The notes under the pieces were generated by a model, which was not told the origin of the DNA, did not search any database, and saw only the letters and a program-made list of their open reading frames with translations. Positions 15,828 to 24,432 of a DNA stretch of 49,875 nt are shown here, piece after piece (positions within the stretch are counted from its first letter, which is position 1; the number at the start of each line of letters is the position of its first letter). A program made the position numbers and the translations under genes. Origin of the DNA: Bacteroidales bacterium M2 (GTDB taxonomy: Bacteria; Bacteroidota; Bacteroidia; Bacteroidales; Muribaculaceae); the NCBI GenBank assembly GCA_001689415.1, contig LUJM01000035.1, forward strand, positions 1 through 49,875. Reading direction: 5' to 3'.

Positions 15828-17441
15828 CTATTTTTTTGACTCTTTGCCGAATATTGCATCGTGGCGGTGCAACATATTAAGGAATTTGAGGTCGTCGCGC
15901 AAAGGAGCCACATTGATACGGCCATCTACAGCCTCGGTCCAGTCATGATAATTGGCATATCCGAGGTCGAGAGATTTTGATGCAAGTTCCATAGCCTTGT
16001 CGAGGTCGCCGTACTGAGCATAGAAGCATGCGCCGTAGTAATGTATCAGGCCGTCGTAGTCGGTAACCATTGCGAGGATATTGTCCATCCAGCGCTTGCC
16101 AAGTTCGGTCTGACGAAGGAAGAGCTGGGCGAAGCCCTTGAGCGAGCGAGGATTGTCGATGTAGAAATGGTCCATATCGGCAACCTTGTTGTATAGGTCT
16201 TCGGCAGCATTCTCCTTGTTGAGATACTTTTCGAACACCCATGCACGCAGCATCATATAGTACGGATTTTCGGCATCATTAAGGATGGCCTCGCCAAGAA
16301 GATTAGACGCTTCGTCGTAATTGCCTACGCCAACATATGCAAGAGCCATTTCTACGAGGGCATCGTTGTTCTGACGGTCAACGGCGAGAGCTGTCGCTGC
16401 GGCCTTTACAGCATCGTCGTACTTCTGCATCGCACGCAATATCTTACTACGCAGCACATAGTGGTCGGCATTGTTGCGCACCATACCGAGGGCGCGGTCG
16501 ATAAAGTCGAGTGCGTCGGCATAGTTGCCAAGGCAATAGTTGCACTCCGCAATTGAGGCATATATGCCATGATAATTATACAAGCGTTCGTCGAGTATGG
16601 TCTGATAGTCGTTTATGGCAGCAAGATAGTGATAATGCGCCTGGGCGATTACGGCCCTGATATATCGGAACATACCTACTTGAGGAGCCTCGCTTACAGC
16701 CTTGCTCAACCCTGCCATTGTGGCGGGATAATTAGTATTGCCGTAGTCGATGAGTTCCTGCATAGCACGCGGATGCTTGTTGTCGCTCGAGATTGCGAGT
16801 ATCAGGTCGTCGACAGCACCGTTGTGGTCGCCCATGAGGCGGCGCACCGATGCACGACGCACGTAGGTCTCGGCATTGTTGGGGTCGATATTAACGGCCG
16901 ATGCAAGCATTTCGTTTGCTACGCCAAGGTTATTCTCTTTCACAGCAACTCGAGCAAGGCCTATATACGACTCTATACCCCTGGGGTTGAGGCGCTGCAA
17001 TTTCTGGAAGTCGAACTTGGCTTCAGGATATTTGCCAAGAGCGAACTCTGTATTGGCTTTCTGATAGACAATGTTGTAAGAATCCGGATCGATTTCGGCA
17101 GCCTTCTTTAGGTCTTTGAGAGCCTGCTCTGGGCGCTTGGTTTCATTATAGATACCGGCGCGGAGCACATATGCGCGAAGGCATACATCTTCTTCGGTGG
17201 GAGGGGCGAGCTGTATTACCTTATCCACATCGGCAAGTGCACGGATGTATTCGTCGTGACGGTAATACTCGTCGGCACGGCTCATGAGGATGTTGTAGTC
17301 GTTTGGGTTCTCGCGCAATTCCTCTTCATACACAGCCAGCACGGCCTGTGTCATAGGATTCTGGATGCTCGACTGCGCAGCTGCCGGCAATGCAGCCATT
17401 AACGACATTGCTGCAGCTACAAGTATAGTGTTGAATTTCAT
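15828..17441 (-). CDS. Periplasmic TPR-repeat protein
   Basis: A 537-residue exported protein made almost entirely of tetratricopeptide repeats. The signal peptide is MKFNTILVAAAMSLMAALPAAAQ. Repeats with the A-x-x-D and Y-x-x-A pattern run from about residue 35 to 450 (for example DYNILMSRADEYYRHDEYIRALADVDKVI). Such proteins act as protein-binding scaffolds; no partner can be named. The ATG at 17441 was chosen because the signal peptide begins there, and the upstream extension would overlap kdsA. It follows kdsA by seven bases and is probably the last gene of the minus-strand operon. Confidence 0.85.
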   Translation of the reverse strand: MKFNTILVAAAMSLMAALPAAAQSSIQNPMTQAVLAVYEEELRENPNDYNILMSRADEYYRHDEYIRALADVDKVIQLAPPTEEDVCLRAYVLRAGIYNETKRPEQALKDLKKAAEIDPDSYNIVYQKANTEFALGKYPEAKFDFQKLQRLNPRGIESYIGLARVAVKENNLGVANEMLASAVNIDPNNAETYVRRASVRRLMGDHNGAVDDLILAISSDNKHPRAMQELIDYGNTNYPATMAGLSKAVSEAPQVGMFRYIRAVIAQAHYHYLAAINDYQTILDERLYNYHGIYASIAECNYCLGNYADALDFIDRALGMVRNNADHYVLRSKILRAMQKYDDAVKAAATALAVDRQNNDALVEMALAYVGVGNYDEASNLLGEAILNDAENPYYMMLRAWVFEKYLNKENAAEDLYNKVADMDHFYIDNPRSLKGFAQLFLRQTELGKRWMDNILAMVTDYDGLIHYYGACFYAQYGDLDKAMELASKSLDLGYANYHDWTEAVDGRINVAPLRDDLKFLNMLHRHDAIFGKESKK

Positions 17442-17448
17442 ATACGGA

Positions 17449-18267
17449 TTATTTAAAATCGTTGATTGTGCGTCGAATTGCCACAAGACGAGTCAGCAAT
17501 GACTCGAGCAAATCGAGACGCAACATATTTGCACCGTCGCTTTTAGCATTGGCCGGGTCGGTGTGGGTTTCCATAAAAATACCGTCGGCACCGGTAACTA
17601 CTGCAGCTCGGGCGATAGTCTCTATCATTTCGGGGCAACCACCGGTAACACCACCTGCTGTATTGGGCTGCTGGAGCGAATGAGTGCAGTCTACAATCAC
17701 CGGGCACTTGCAAGCTTCCTGCATACGAGGAACTCCTCGGAAATCAACAATCAAGTCACCATAACCGAAAGTAGTGCCTCGCTCGGTTACAGCAACATCG
17801 TCGCATCCTCCGGCGCGTACTTTCTCGACGGCAAAACGCATTGACTCAGGTGCAAGAAACTGCCCCTTCTTGATATTTACCGCTTTGCCGGTGTGTGCAG
17901 CAGCAATCAGCAGATCGGTCTGTCGACAAAGAAAAGCCGGAATCTGAAGTATATCCACAAAATCGGCAGCCATAGCAGCTTCCTGTGCAGTGTGGATATC
18001 GGTAACGACAGGAACACCGAGTTCGCGCCCTACGCTATTGAGGATTCTCAAGGCCTCGATATCTCCGATACCTGTAAACGAATCGAGGCGGCTGCGGTTT
18101 GCCTTGCGGTAACTGCCTTTGAAAGCAAACGGTATATCAAGCCTGCGGCATATATCAGCAATAGTCCGGCCTATATGATAGGCCATCTCCTCGCCTTCGA
18201 TCACGCACGGACCGGCAAGAAGGAAGAAATTGGAGCCTTGGCTCAGTTGGTTGAATGTTGAAGACAT
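17449..18267 (-). CDS. kdsA: 3-deoxy-D-manno-octulosonate 8-phosphate synthase
   Basis: KdsA condenses phosphoenolpyruvate with arabinose 5-phosphate to Kdo-8-phosphate, the committed step to the Kdo of lipopolysaccharide, in the cytoplasm. The protein has 272 residues, normal for the family. Typical blocks are LLAGPCVIE, FAFKGSYRKANRS, PVVTDIHT, NIKKGQFLAPE, TERGTTFGYGDLIVDFR and DCTHSLQQP. It belongs to the metal-independent class, because Asn occupies the site in VNIKKGQ used to separate the classes (family knowledge, not tested). Its first 25 bases overlap the 3' end of rsmE, so it is in the same transcript. Confidence 0.96.
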   Translation of the reverse strand: MSSTFNQLSQGSNFFLLAGPCVIEGEEMAYHIGRTIADICRRLDIPFAFKGSYRKANRSRLDSFTGIGDIEALRILNSVGRELGVPVVTDIHTAQEAAMAADFVDILQIPAFLCRQTDLLIAAAHTGKAVNIKKGQFLAPESMRFAVEKVRAGGCDDVAVTERGTTFGYGDLIVDFRGVPRMQEACKCPVIVDCTHSLQQPNTAGGVTGGCPEMIETIARAAVVTGADGIFMETHTDPANAKSDGANMLRLDLLESLLTRLVAIRRTINDFK

Positions 18268-18971
18268 TGGTTTATTATATGTATAGTATCACAGCCTACG
18301 AGTGCTGCGGTTTCTGTGCGCAGACGGTTGTCGCCCATGGTGACTGGGATAAAACCGGCTTCTCTGGCACGTAAAATTTCTTCCGGGTCAAAATCGCCCT
18401 CAGGACCAATCAGAATAGTAGCGTCGGCTCCCGGGGTATATGCCCTGGCAAGCAGTTGACGGGGGGTATCGGCATCGCAATAACCCACAAAACGCTGTTG
18501 ATTCTCCGGGCGGGGTTCTTTGAGAAAATCGACGAGCGGAATGGTTGGTTCTATAATCGGCAAGGTAGCCTTGAGCGATTGTTTCATTGCCGAAACCGCG
18601 ATACGCTCGAGTCGCTCGGGCTTGAGCTCTTTGCGCTCGGAGCGTCGGCATCTGACAGGAACAAAGCGGTCGACACCAATCTCGACGAGTTTTTCGACAA
18701 GCCATTCCATGCGGTCGGCATGTTTTGTCGGTGCGACAGCCACAGTAATACAGGGTTGCCATACCTTTGGCAAATCCTTACGATCTACGACCTCTACCAC
18801 CGCGCCACGATGATCGTCGACGACAAGGCGGCACATATACAGGCTGCCTTTACCGTCGACGACTTCGATGTCGTCACCGGGCTTCCGCCGCAACACACGC
18901 ACAGCATGTGCGCTCTCGTCGGCAGGGAGCACCGGATTTATCGCAATATCAGGAGCATAGAAACGAATCAT
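18243..18971 (-). CDS. rsmE: 16S rRNA m3U1498 methyltransferase
   Basis: RsmE methylates N3 of U1498 in 16S rRNA using S-adenosylmethionine. The 242-residue protein has an N-terminal PUA-like domain (about 1-70, with AHAVRVLRRKPGD) and a C-terminal SPOUT methyltransferase with the trefoil-knot motifs LIGPEGDFDPEE (about 190-201) and MGDNRLRTETAAL (about 214-226). It starts one base after the transporter gene and overlaps kdsA by 25 bases. Confidence 0.95.
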   Translation of the reverse strand: MIRFYAPDIAINPVLPADESAHAVRVLRRKPGDDIEVVDGKGSLYMCRLVVDDHRGAVVEVVDRKDLPKVWQPCITVAVAPTKHADRMEWLVEKLVEIGVDRFVPVRCRRSERKELKPERLERIAVSAMKQSLKATLPIIEPTIPLVDFLKEPRPENQQRFVGYCDADTPRQLLARAYTPGADATILIGPEGDFDPEEILRAREAGFIPVTMGDNRLRTETAALVGCDTIHIINQCLQHSTN

Positions 18972-18972
18972 A

Positions 18973-20298
18973 TCAATTCACCATACCTTCGGGATCCTCG
19001 ACAGTGGCAGCTTCCTTGCTCTTTGCGTCGGAATGTATATCGTGATCCTTGAAAATCAAAAAGAAAAGTATAGCCACTACAGCCGCATATCCGGCAAAGA
19101 TAAGCCACGAGGTCTCCCAACCGTGAATTTGATCCATTCCTTCGGGGCGGCTGAATACATTATGGTCGATAATCTTCTGGGCTACAAGTGTGCCGCAGGT
19201 CGCACCGATTCCGTTTGTCATAATCATAAACAGGCCCTGGGCTGACGAACGGATATCGGATGTAGTTTTCTTGTCGACATAGAGCGAACCGCTGACATTG
19301 AAAAAGTCAAAGGCGATACCATAGACAATCATCGACAGTATAAACAGCCAAACACCCGAGCCGGGGTTGCCGATACCAAAGAACCCGAAACGGAACACCC
19401 ACGCAAGCATGGCCATGAGCATCACAATCTTAATGCCATAGCGGCGCAGGAAGAATGGTATGAGGAGTATGCACAAAGTTTCGCTCATCTGCGATATGGA
19501 TATCAGCGCATTTGCATTGTGTACGCCCCATGTATCAGCATACTCGGGTATACTGCCAAAGCTCTGTATGAAGGGATTGGCAAAGCCATTGGTAATCTGC
19601 AGCGACACACCCAACAACATGCTGAATATAAAGAATACAGCCATTTGTCGGTCTTTAAACAAGGCAAAAGCCTTGAGGCCGAGAGCTTCGGAGAGCGATT
19701 TTTTCTGTCCTTTCGGCGCTGTCGGACACGCAGGCATAGAAAGCGCATATGCAGCCATTACAAAGCTGATAACACCTGAGGTAAGCAGCTGTGCGGCAGT
19801 ATTCTGAAAGCCTGTAAAGTTGACAAACAACATGGCAATGATAAAGCCGACTGTTCCAAATACTCGTACGGGCGGGAAATGCTTCACCGGGTCGAGGCCG
19901 TACTTGTTGAGGGCAGCGTACGATACCGAGTTCGACAAGCCGATAGTAGGCATAAAGAACGCCACCGACATAGTATAAAGAGTAAACAATGGAGCAAACT
20001 CAACTGCGGGGCTGTTGATAGCGTACCACCCGGCAGCACACATAAATCCACCGGCCAGCACATGGCATAGGCTTAGCATCTTCTGAGCCTGCACCCAGCG
20101 GTCGGCAACGATACCTATAAGACCCGGCATAAATATAGAAACTAAACCCTGCACAGCATAGAACCAGCCGATATTCTCGCCTTGACCAATCTTGGCAAGA
20201 TATGCACCTAATGATGTGAGGTAAGCGCCCCAAACGGCAAACTCCAGAAAGAGCAAAACCGCCATGCGCACTTTTAATTGTAAGCTGTCTGATCTCAT
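18973..20298 (-). CDS. Nucleoside:H+ symporter-like MFS transporter
   Basis: A 441-residue inner-membrane protein with about 12 hydrophobic segments. The start (RMAVLLFLEFAVWGAYLTSLGAYL) and the loop IGIVADRWVQAQKML match the NupG/XapB nucleoside permease family of the major facilitator superfamily. It probably imports nucleosides by proton symport. The exact substrate cannot be read from the sequence. It begins three bases after the DUF151 gene and ends one base before rsmE, so it is within the operon. Confidence 0.87.
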   Translation of the reverse strand: MRSDSLQLKVRMAVLLFLEFAVWGAYLTSLGAYLAKIGQGENIGWFYAVQGLVSIFMPGLIGIVADRWVQAQKMLSLCHVLAGGFMCAAGWYAINSPAVEFAPLFTLYTMSVAFFMPTIGLSNSVSYAALNKYGLDPVKHFPPVRVFGTVGFIIAMLFVNFTGFQNTAAQLLTSGVISFVMAAYALSMPACPTAPKGQKKSLSEALGLKAFALFKDRQMAVFFIFSMLLGVSLQITNGFANPFIQSFGSIPEYADTWGVHNANALISISQMSETLCILLIPFFLRRYGIKIVMLMAMLAWVFRFGFFGIGNPGSGVWLFILSMIVYGIAFDFFNVSGSLYVDKKTTSDIRSSAQGLFMIMTNGIGATCGTLVAQKIIDHNVFSRPEGMDQIHGWETSWLIFAGYAAVVAILFFLIFKDHDIHSDAKSKEAATVEDPEGMVN

Positions 20299-20301
20299 TG
20301 T

Positions 20302-20979
20302 CTATTTGTTTTCTTCGGTATTAGTATTATTTCCTTTCTTACGATTTAATATTTCGCTTATTCGTGCCGCCTCTTCGTAGTCTTCGCTATCGATAAGGGC
20401 CGACAGCGTGCGTTCGAGTTCTTCAATAGTAAAGTTTTCGGGGCGAGGCTCGGCATGATAGTCATCGCGGTCAGCATAGGTCCGGCCTTCGTCGTCATCA
20501 TCGGCAATTGCATCATCCAGATTCCATGATTCGTTCTCTTCATCGTGGTCGCGGCGCAATTCCTCTTCGTCTATGACAAAACCTGTCTGCTCGATAATAG
20601 CGCGAGTAGTAAAGATTGCGGTGTGTGTGCGCAGGGCAAGTGCAATGGCATCACTGGTGCGGGCATCAATCTGCACTGTTCGCGAACCGTCGCTGAAGGT
20701 CAGTTCTGACGAAAAGATGCCGTCTTCGAAACGATAGATAAAAACCTCCTTGAGTTTGACCCCGAAAGCATGTGCAAACGACACAAACAGGTCGTGGGTC
20801 AAGGGGCGGGGCGTACGTATGCCCTCAAGAGTTATTGCAATCGACTGGGCCTCGGCTGCACCGATTATAACCGGTATACGCCTCGGACCATGATCTTCGG
20901 CGAGTATCAGGGCATAAGCGCCCGACTGCAACTGACTGTACGACAGTCCCAAAACGTGGAGGCTGATTCTATCTTCCAT
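20302..20979 (-). CDS. DUF151 bifunctional nuclease family protein with UVR motif
   Basis: A 225-residue cytoplasmic protein. The N-terminal DUF151/bifunctional nuclease domain (about 1-135) shows LALRTHTAIFTTRAII and DARTSDAIALALR. An acidic linker of Asp and Glu (about 145-180) follows. The C-terminal 35 residues (EELERTLSALIDSEDYEEAARISEILNR) form a UvrB/UvrC-type UVR helix pair, a protein-contact motif. Family members are reported as nucleases, but the substrate in Bacteroidales is not established. The ATG at 20979 is preferred to a GTG at 21003 because it leaves a seven-base gap after mnmA instead of an overlap. Confidence 0.85.
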   Translation of the reverse strand: MEDRISLHVLGLSYSQLQSGAYALILAEDHGPRRIPVIIGAAEAQSIAITLEGIRTPRPLTHDLFVSFAHAFGVKLKEVFIYRFEDGIFSSELTFSDGSRTVQIDARTSDAIALALRTHTAIFTTRAIIEQTGFVIDEEELRRDHDEENESWNLDDAIADDDDEGRTYADRDDYHAEPRPENFTIEELERTLSALIDSEDYEEAARISEILNRKKGNNTNTEENK

Positions 20980-20986
20980 AGGAGAG

Positions 20987-22090
20987 TTATATTTTACCGG
21001 CACCTGTTATTATGCCGGAGCCATAGCATATGCGGTGATCGGGGTCGTAAACAGCGGTAAACTGTCCCGGTGCAATACCCTGTACCTTGATATCCGATTC
21101 AATCACGTATTCTCCCGGAGCGCCGTCTACTTTTCGTATCGTGCCGGGGAAGAAGTCGGGCGTATGGCGGTTCTTGAATGTAAGCTTTACACCGTCGATA
21201 GCATCATCTCCCCATGGATCTGCGGTAATAAATTGCATCTCGGCAAGATGAAGGGTGTTTCCATATTGTTTTTCGGTATCGTAACCGCGCGATACATATA
21301 TCACATTGTCGTGGATGTTTTTGCGCACTACGAACCATGGGCCGCCACTTAGACCGAGGCCTTTGCGCTGTCCGATTGTATGGAACCAGTAACCTCGGTG
21401 CTCGCCGAGTTTACGACCGGTCTCTATTTCGACTATCGGGCCGGGGCGTTCGCCAAGGTGACGCTTGATGAAATCATTGTAGTTAATCTTGCCAAGGAAG
21501 CATATGCCCTGCGAATCTCGTCGCAAAGCATTGGGCAGTTTGGCCTCGGCAGCAATACGGCGCACATCGGCTTTGGGCATATTCCCAAGGGGAAATATCA
21601 GGTGCTCGAGCTGATGACCGGTAATGCGTGCAAGGAAATCGGTCTGGTCTTTGACCGGGTCGACTGCGGTAGCAAGCCACTTGCGGCCTTGGTCATCGAT
21701 AAGCGTGCTCGCATAGTGCCCGGTAGCGGTAAGGTCGAAAGCTCGGCCCCAACGCTCTTCGAAAAAGCCAAACTTTATCAGTGAGTTGCACATGATATCG
21801 GGGTTAGGCGTCAGACCGGCCTTGACTGTGCGCAGGGCATAGGCCATGACATTGTCCCAATATTCTTCGTGTAACGACACGACTTCGAGGGGGAGACCAT
21901 ACTGACGAGCTATCAAGCTACACATTTCGATATCTTCCTCGGCCGAACAGTCACCCCTGCCGTCGTCCATACCGATACGGATATAGAACAGATGCAGGTC
22001 AAGCGAGGGGTCCTGCGCCAACTGATGCACAACCACGGCACTATCTACGCCGCCCGACACGAGTACGGCGATACTCTTGCGATCACTCAT
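20987..22090 (-). CDS. mnmA: tRNA-specific 2-thiouridylase
   Basis: MnmA adds sulfur to C2 of U34 in tRNAs for Lys, Glu and Gln, using ATP. The protein has 367 residues. The PP-loop SGGVDSAV is at residues 12-19, the first catalytic Cys is in TPNPDIMCNSLIKFG and the second in SQGICFLGKINYNDF, followed by the GQRKGLGLSGG block and the C-terminal beta barrel. The ATG at 22090 is used: it gives the family N-terminus and an eight-base overlap with the upstream gene. The next gene follows by seven bases. Confidence 0.95.
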   Translation of the reverse strand: MSDRKSIAVLVSGGVDSAVVVHQLAQDPSLDLHLFYIRIGMDDGRGDCSAEEDIEMCSLIARQYGLPLEVVSLHEEYWDNVMAYALRTVKAGLTPNPDIMCNSLIKFGFFEERWGRAFDLTATGHYASTLIDDQGRKWLATAVDPVKDQTDFLARITGHQLEHLIFPLGNMPKADVRRIAAEAKLPNALRRDSQGICFLGKINYNDFIKRHLGERPGPIVEIETGRKLGEHRGYWFHTIGQRKGLGLSGGPWFVVRKNIHDNVIYVSRGYDTEKQYGNTLHLAEMQFITADPWGDDAIDGVKLTFKNRHTPDFFPGTIRKVDGAPGEYVIESDIKVQGIAPGQFTAVYDPDHRICYGSGIITGAGKI

Positions 22091-23003
22091 TTGCTGCAGA
22101 TGTATTTTTGTTCTTTTTATTGGCCACTTCAAATGCTCCAAGCAGGTATGGCAAGCCAAGGTTTTTTGCCAAAACCTTGTGACCGCCGTTGAGATATACC
22201 AATTGTGGTTTTATCCTTAGGTCAAAATAGTCGTGAGCAGCAGGCATTGCAACCTTGTGCCACGCTTCAGGCAGGGATGCGGCGGCTGTCTTCCATTCTT
22301 CGCCGGGTTCGCCGGGATGTACACAAACCACTGTCAGTTCGCCGCGCTCTATAAGTTCGCGCACATTAGGATTGGCACTCAGGCGGATACGTGTTACCGA
22401 GCAGTCTACATTGTCGGGTTCGTTGAAGAACACCAGGATAGAGCGGCCTTTAATGTCGCTGAAACTACCCTTTGTTCCGTCGGGTGATATAATCTCGATT
22501 GGCGGCACAATGCTGCCAACGGCGCTCGAGCTCATACGTTTATAGTCGGCCTCGAAGGGTACTTTCTGCTCCTTTTTGATTTTTTTATGCTTCGATGCAG
22601 CAAGGGCAAAGGGCATGTAGAGCTCGTCGGAACGATACTGCGAAGTATCGGCATAGAGCCAGCCGCGTGCCATATTGGCCAATGTAAGTGTCTCCGGGCC
22701 TTTTTTAACGAATTTCGCCAACAAATTATCAATAGCGGCATGAACGGTATCGGCCGAAGCATGGGGTAATAACGCCACCCACGCGCCAAAGGCTTCGTTG
22801 AATTTGTCGGGATGTGACATAGCATAGTCAAAGCGACAACGATGCCAATAACGGCTTATGATATAGTCGCAGCGGGGCTGCAGCTGCATAATCGAATCAG
22901 GTGGCATGGGGTAACTTACCAGCTTTTCATCAGTCTGTGCGGATGCCGACAGAGAAACAGATGCCACTATTAGCAATAAAATATTTAATATCGTTTTTCT
23001 CAT
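22083..23003 (-). CDS. Exported DUF5106 and thioredoxin-fold protein
   Basis: A 306-residue protein with a signal peptide (MRKTILNILLLIVASVSLSASAQ). The first half resembles DUF5106. The second half (about 160-290) has a thioredoxin/AhpC-like fold with VPPIEIISPDGTKGSFSDIKGRSILVFFNEPDNVDCS, but only one cysteine stands in the active-site region, so the usual CxxC is absent and redox activity is doubtful. It is probably periplasmic. The promoter at 23027-23034 places transcription start just before the ATG at 23003, ruling out the start 15 bases upstream. It leads the operon that runs to the TPR gene. Confidence 0.72.
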   Translation of the reverse strand: MRKTILNILLLIVASVSLSASAQTDEKLVSYPMPPDSIMQLQPRCDYIISRYWHRCRFDYAMSHPDKFNEAFGAWVALLPHASADTVHAAIDNLLAKFVKKGPETLTLANMARGWLYADTSQYRSDELYMPFALAASKHKKIKKEQKVPFEADYKRMSSSAVGSIVPPIEIISPDGTKGSFSDIKGRSILVFFNEPDNVDCSVTRIRLSANPNVRELIERGELTVVCVHPGEPGEEWKTAAASLPEAWHKVAMPAAHDYFDLRIKPQLVYLNGGHKVLAKNLGLPYLLGAFEVANKKNKNTSAANE

Positions 23004-23026
23004 ATTAGAGTATGCCATTTATCTTA

Positions 23027-23034
23027 CAAAATTA
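23027..23034 (-). promoter_or_regulatory. -7 box for the DUF5106-mnmA operon
   Basis: On the minus strand the sequence reads TAATTTTG, a match to TAnnTTTG, 23 bases before the ATG at 23003. No clear TTTG is at the -33 position. Confidence 0.55.
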
Positions 23035-23149
23035 GCAAAAAATCCTTGACTTAATGGCTCGTTGACATAAAAATCTTTGACCGTATTGTAATTTGTCGAC
23101 AATTGTTTTAAATATTGTTAAACAACAGAGCCAATTACTAAAAAAGACT

Positions 23150-23157
23150 TACTTTTG
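23150..23157 (+). promoter_or_regulatory. -7 box for the GYF-CD225 gene
   Basis: TACTTTTG matches TAnnTTTG. It would give a leader of about 130 bases that contains a weak hairpin (TCGGTT/AACCGA, about 23211-23232). The rest of the gap 23035-23261 is AT-rich with nothing else recognised. Confidence 0.45.
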
Positions 23158-23294
23158 TATATTAATCAGCCAAGTTTCGCAAGCTGTAACTTGCTCACTG
23201 TTATTCGTATTTCGGTTATTGACAAACAACCGATAATCAATTAACAAAAAACAAACGAAGCATGCGAAACCTAAGTCAATTATATACGGGTAAG

Positions 23295-23831
23295 ATGACA
23301 GAATATTACATAATCGACAACAATGGCAACCAGGTAGGGCCAATCACCGAAGTACTTTTCTACAATTATGGCGTAACCGCGTCCACACTCGTGTGGTGCG
23401 AAGGCATGAGCGAATGGAAACACGCATCCGAAGTACCCGGACTGCGTCACCTGTTCGGCCCGGCCATACCACCGACCCCGCCTGTAACACCGCCGCCGTT
23501 TTGCGAGAACCGCGAGCAGGAATCGGCAGGTTATGGCAACGACCAGGGGCGCTACCAGCATCAACAATGGGACCGGCAATACAATCAGGTCTGCCCGCCC
23601 ACATATCTGGTATGGGCGATTTTATCTACACTGCTCTGCTGCATTCCATTAGGCATAATCTCTATCATATTCTCTTCAAGAGTGCAGACACAATGGAACC
23701 AAGGCGACTTCGAGGGGGCAAAGAAATCGTCGCAGCAAGCCAGACTGTGGGCTATAATAGCCGGGGTAGCCGGTATTCTTACAATAGCTTTAAACCTGGG
23801 TCTTTTCATCTTCTCGAGCTTCCTCTATTGA
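23295..23831 (+). CDS. GYF_2 and CD225/dispanin membrane protein
   Basis: A 178-residue protein with two recognisable parts. The N-terminal GYF_2 domain (about 1-50) has YYIIDNNGNQVGPITEV and LVWCEGMSEWKHASEV, a fold known for binding proline-rich peptides. A proline-rich linker (PPTPPVTPPP) follows. The C-terminal CD225 domain (about 100-178) has two membrane helices, with YLVWAILSTLLCCIPLGIISI and the conserved loop SSRVQTQWNQGDFEGAKKSSQQA. It is an inner-membrane protein of unknown function. The ATG at 23295 puts the family sequence at the N-terminus; an ATG at 23262 would add 11 residues and cannot be excluded. Confidence 0.85.
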   Translation: MTEYYIIDNNGNQVGPITEVLFYNYGVTASTLVWCEGMSEWKHASEVPGLRHLFGPAIPPTPPVTPPPFCENREQESAGYGNDQGRYQHQQWDRQYNQVCPPTYLVWAILSTLLCCIPLGIISIIFSSRVQTQWNQGDFEGAKKSSQQARLWAIIAGVAGILTIALNLGLFIFSSFLY

Positions 23832-23846
23832 ACTCTTTATAATTGA

Positions 23847-23880
23847 TGAGTGTTATTAGAATAAACTAAAATAACACTCA
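23847..23880. promoter_or_regulatory. Perfect inverted repeat directly before the small Rossmann gene
   Basis: TGAGTGTTATT (23847-23857) pairs perfectly with AATAACACTCA (23870-23880) around 12 bases. It ends three bases before the ATG at 23884. It could be a repressor operator or a translation-controlling hairpin. No T-run follows, so a terminator for the upstream gene is less likely. Confidence 0.55.
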
Positions 23881-23883
23881 ATT

Positions 23884-24360
23884 ATGAAAGAAATAGCGCT
23901 ATTAGGAACCACCGGTCATGTACACGGAGATGTACTGGGCGCACTCCTTGCCCGAGGCCTTAGTGTGAACACGATGGTCGACTTTCCCGAAAGAGTAATG
24001 GTACAAGATAGCCGATTGACTATCATGCACCTTCCACTGAGCGACCACGAACGTGTAAAAGAAGCACTCGAAGGATACCACGACGTAGTACTCACCTACA
24101 ACGACAACCTTTCGGACTCCTACACCAACGATTTGGCCCTCAAGTACTTTATCGACACCGTACACGCAGCTCGAGAAGCCGGTGTTGCACGTATAATTGT
24201 AGTCGGTTCGCCTCAGTCTACAGCCTACTTTGTTACCGATTTACGCCGTCTCGACGACATCGACTGGGTATATATCTCAACAGAAAACAATTATCCCGAT
24301 CGCGTTGCCGACGAAATATTAACCCCGCGCTTCCATCGCGAAGAATACACGGAAGCGTAA
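23884..24360 (+). CDS. Short NAD(P)-binding Rossmann protein (NmrA-like)
   Basis: A 158-residue protein with an N-terminal dinucleotide-binding motif, LLGTTGHVHGDVL (GxxGxxxG, about 6-19), and further Rossmann strands (DVVLTYND, ARIIVVGSP). It looks like the first part of an atypical SDR/NmrA-type NAD(P)H-binding protein. At this length it lacks the substrate domain of full enzymes, and no Tyr-x-x-x-Lys pair is seen. It may be a redox-sensing or regulatory protein, which is inference. The gene stands alone, with an inverted repeat in front and a strong terminator behind. Confidence 0.7.
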   Translation: MKEIALLGTTGHVHGDVLGALLARGLSVNTMVDFPERVMVQDSRLTIMHLPLSDHERVKEALEGYHDVVLTYNDNLSDSYTNDLALKYFIDTVHAAREAGVARIIVVGSPQSTAYFVTDLRRLDDIDWVYISTENNYPDRVADEILTPRFHREEYTEA

Positions 24361-24388
24361 TTCTCATTCTTCTCTCTCGCCTTAAAAG

Positions 24389-24423
24389 GCAGCCGGCCGG
24401 ACTCTTTAAGTCCGGCCGGCTTT
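24389..24423. terminator. Strong GC-rich terminator between converging genes
   Basis: AGCCGGCCGGACT (24389-24401) pairs with AGTCCGGCCGGCT (24407-24419) and is followed by TTTG on the plus strand. On the minus strand CCTTTTAA follows. It can serve both converging genes. Confidence 0.8.
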
Positions 24424-24432
24424 GCGTTTATA

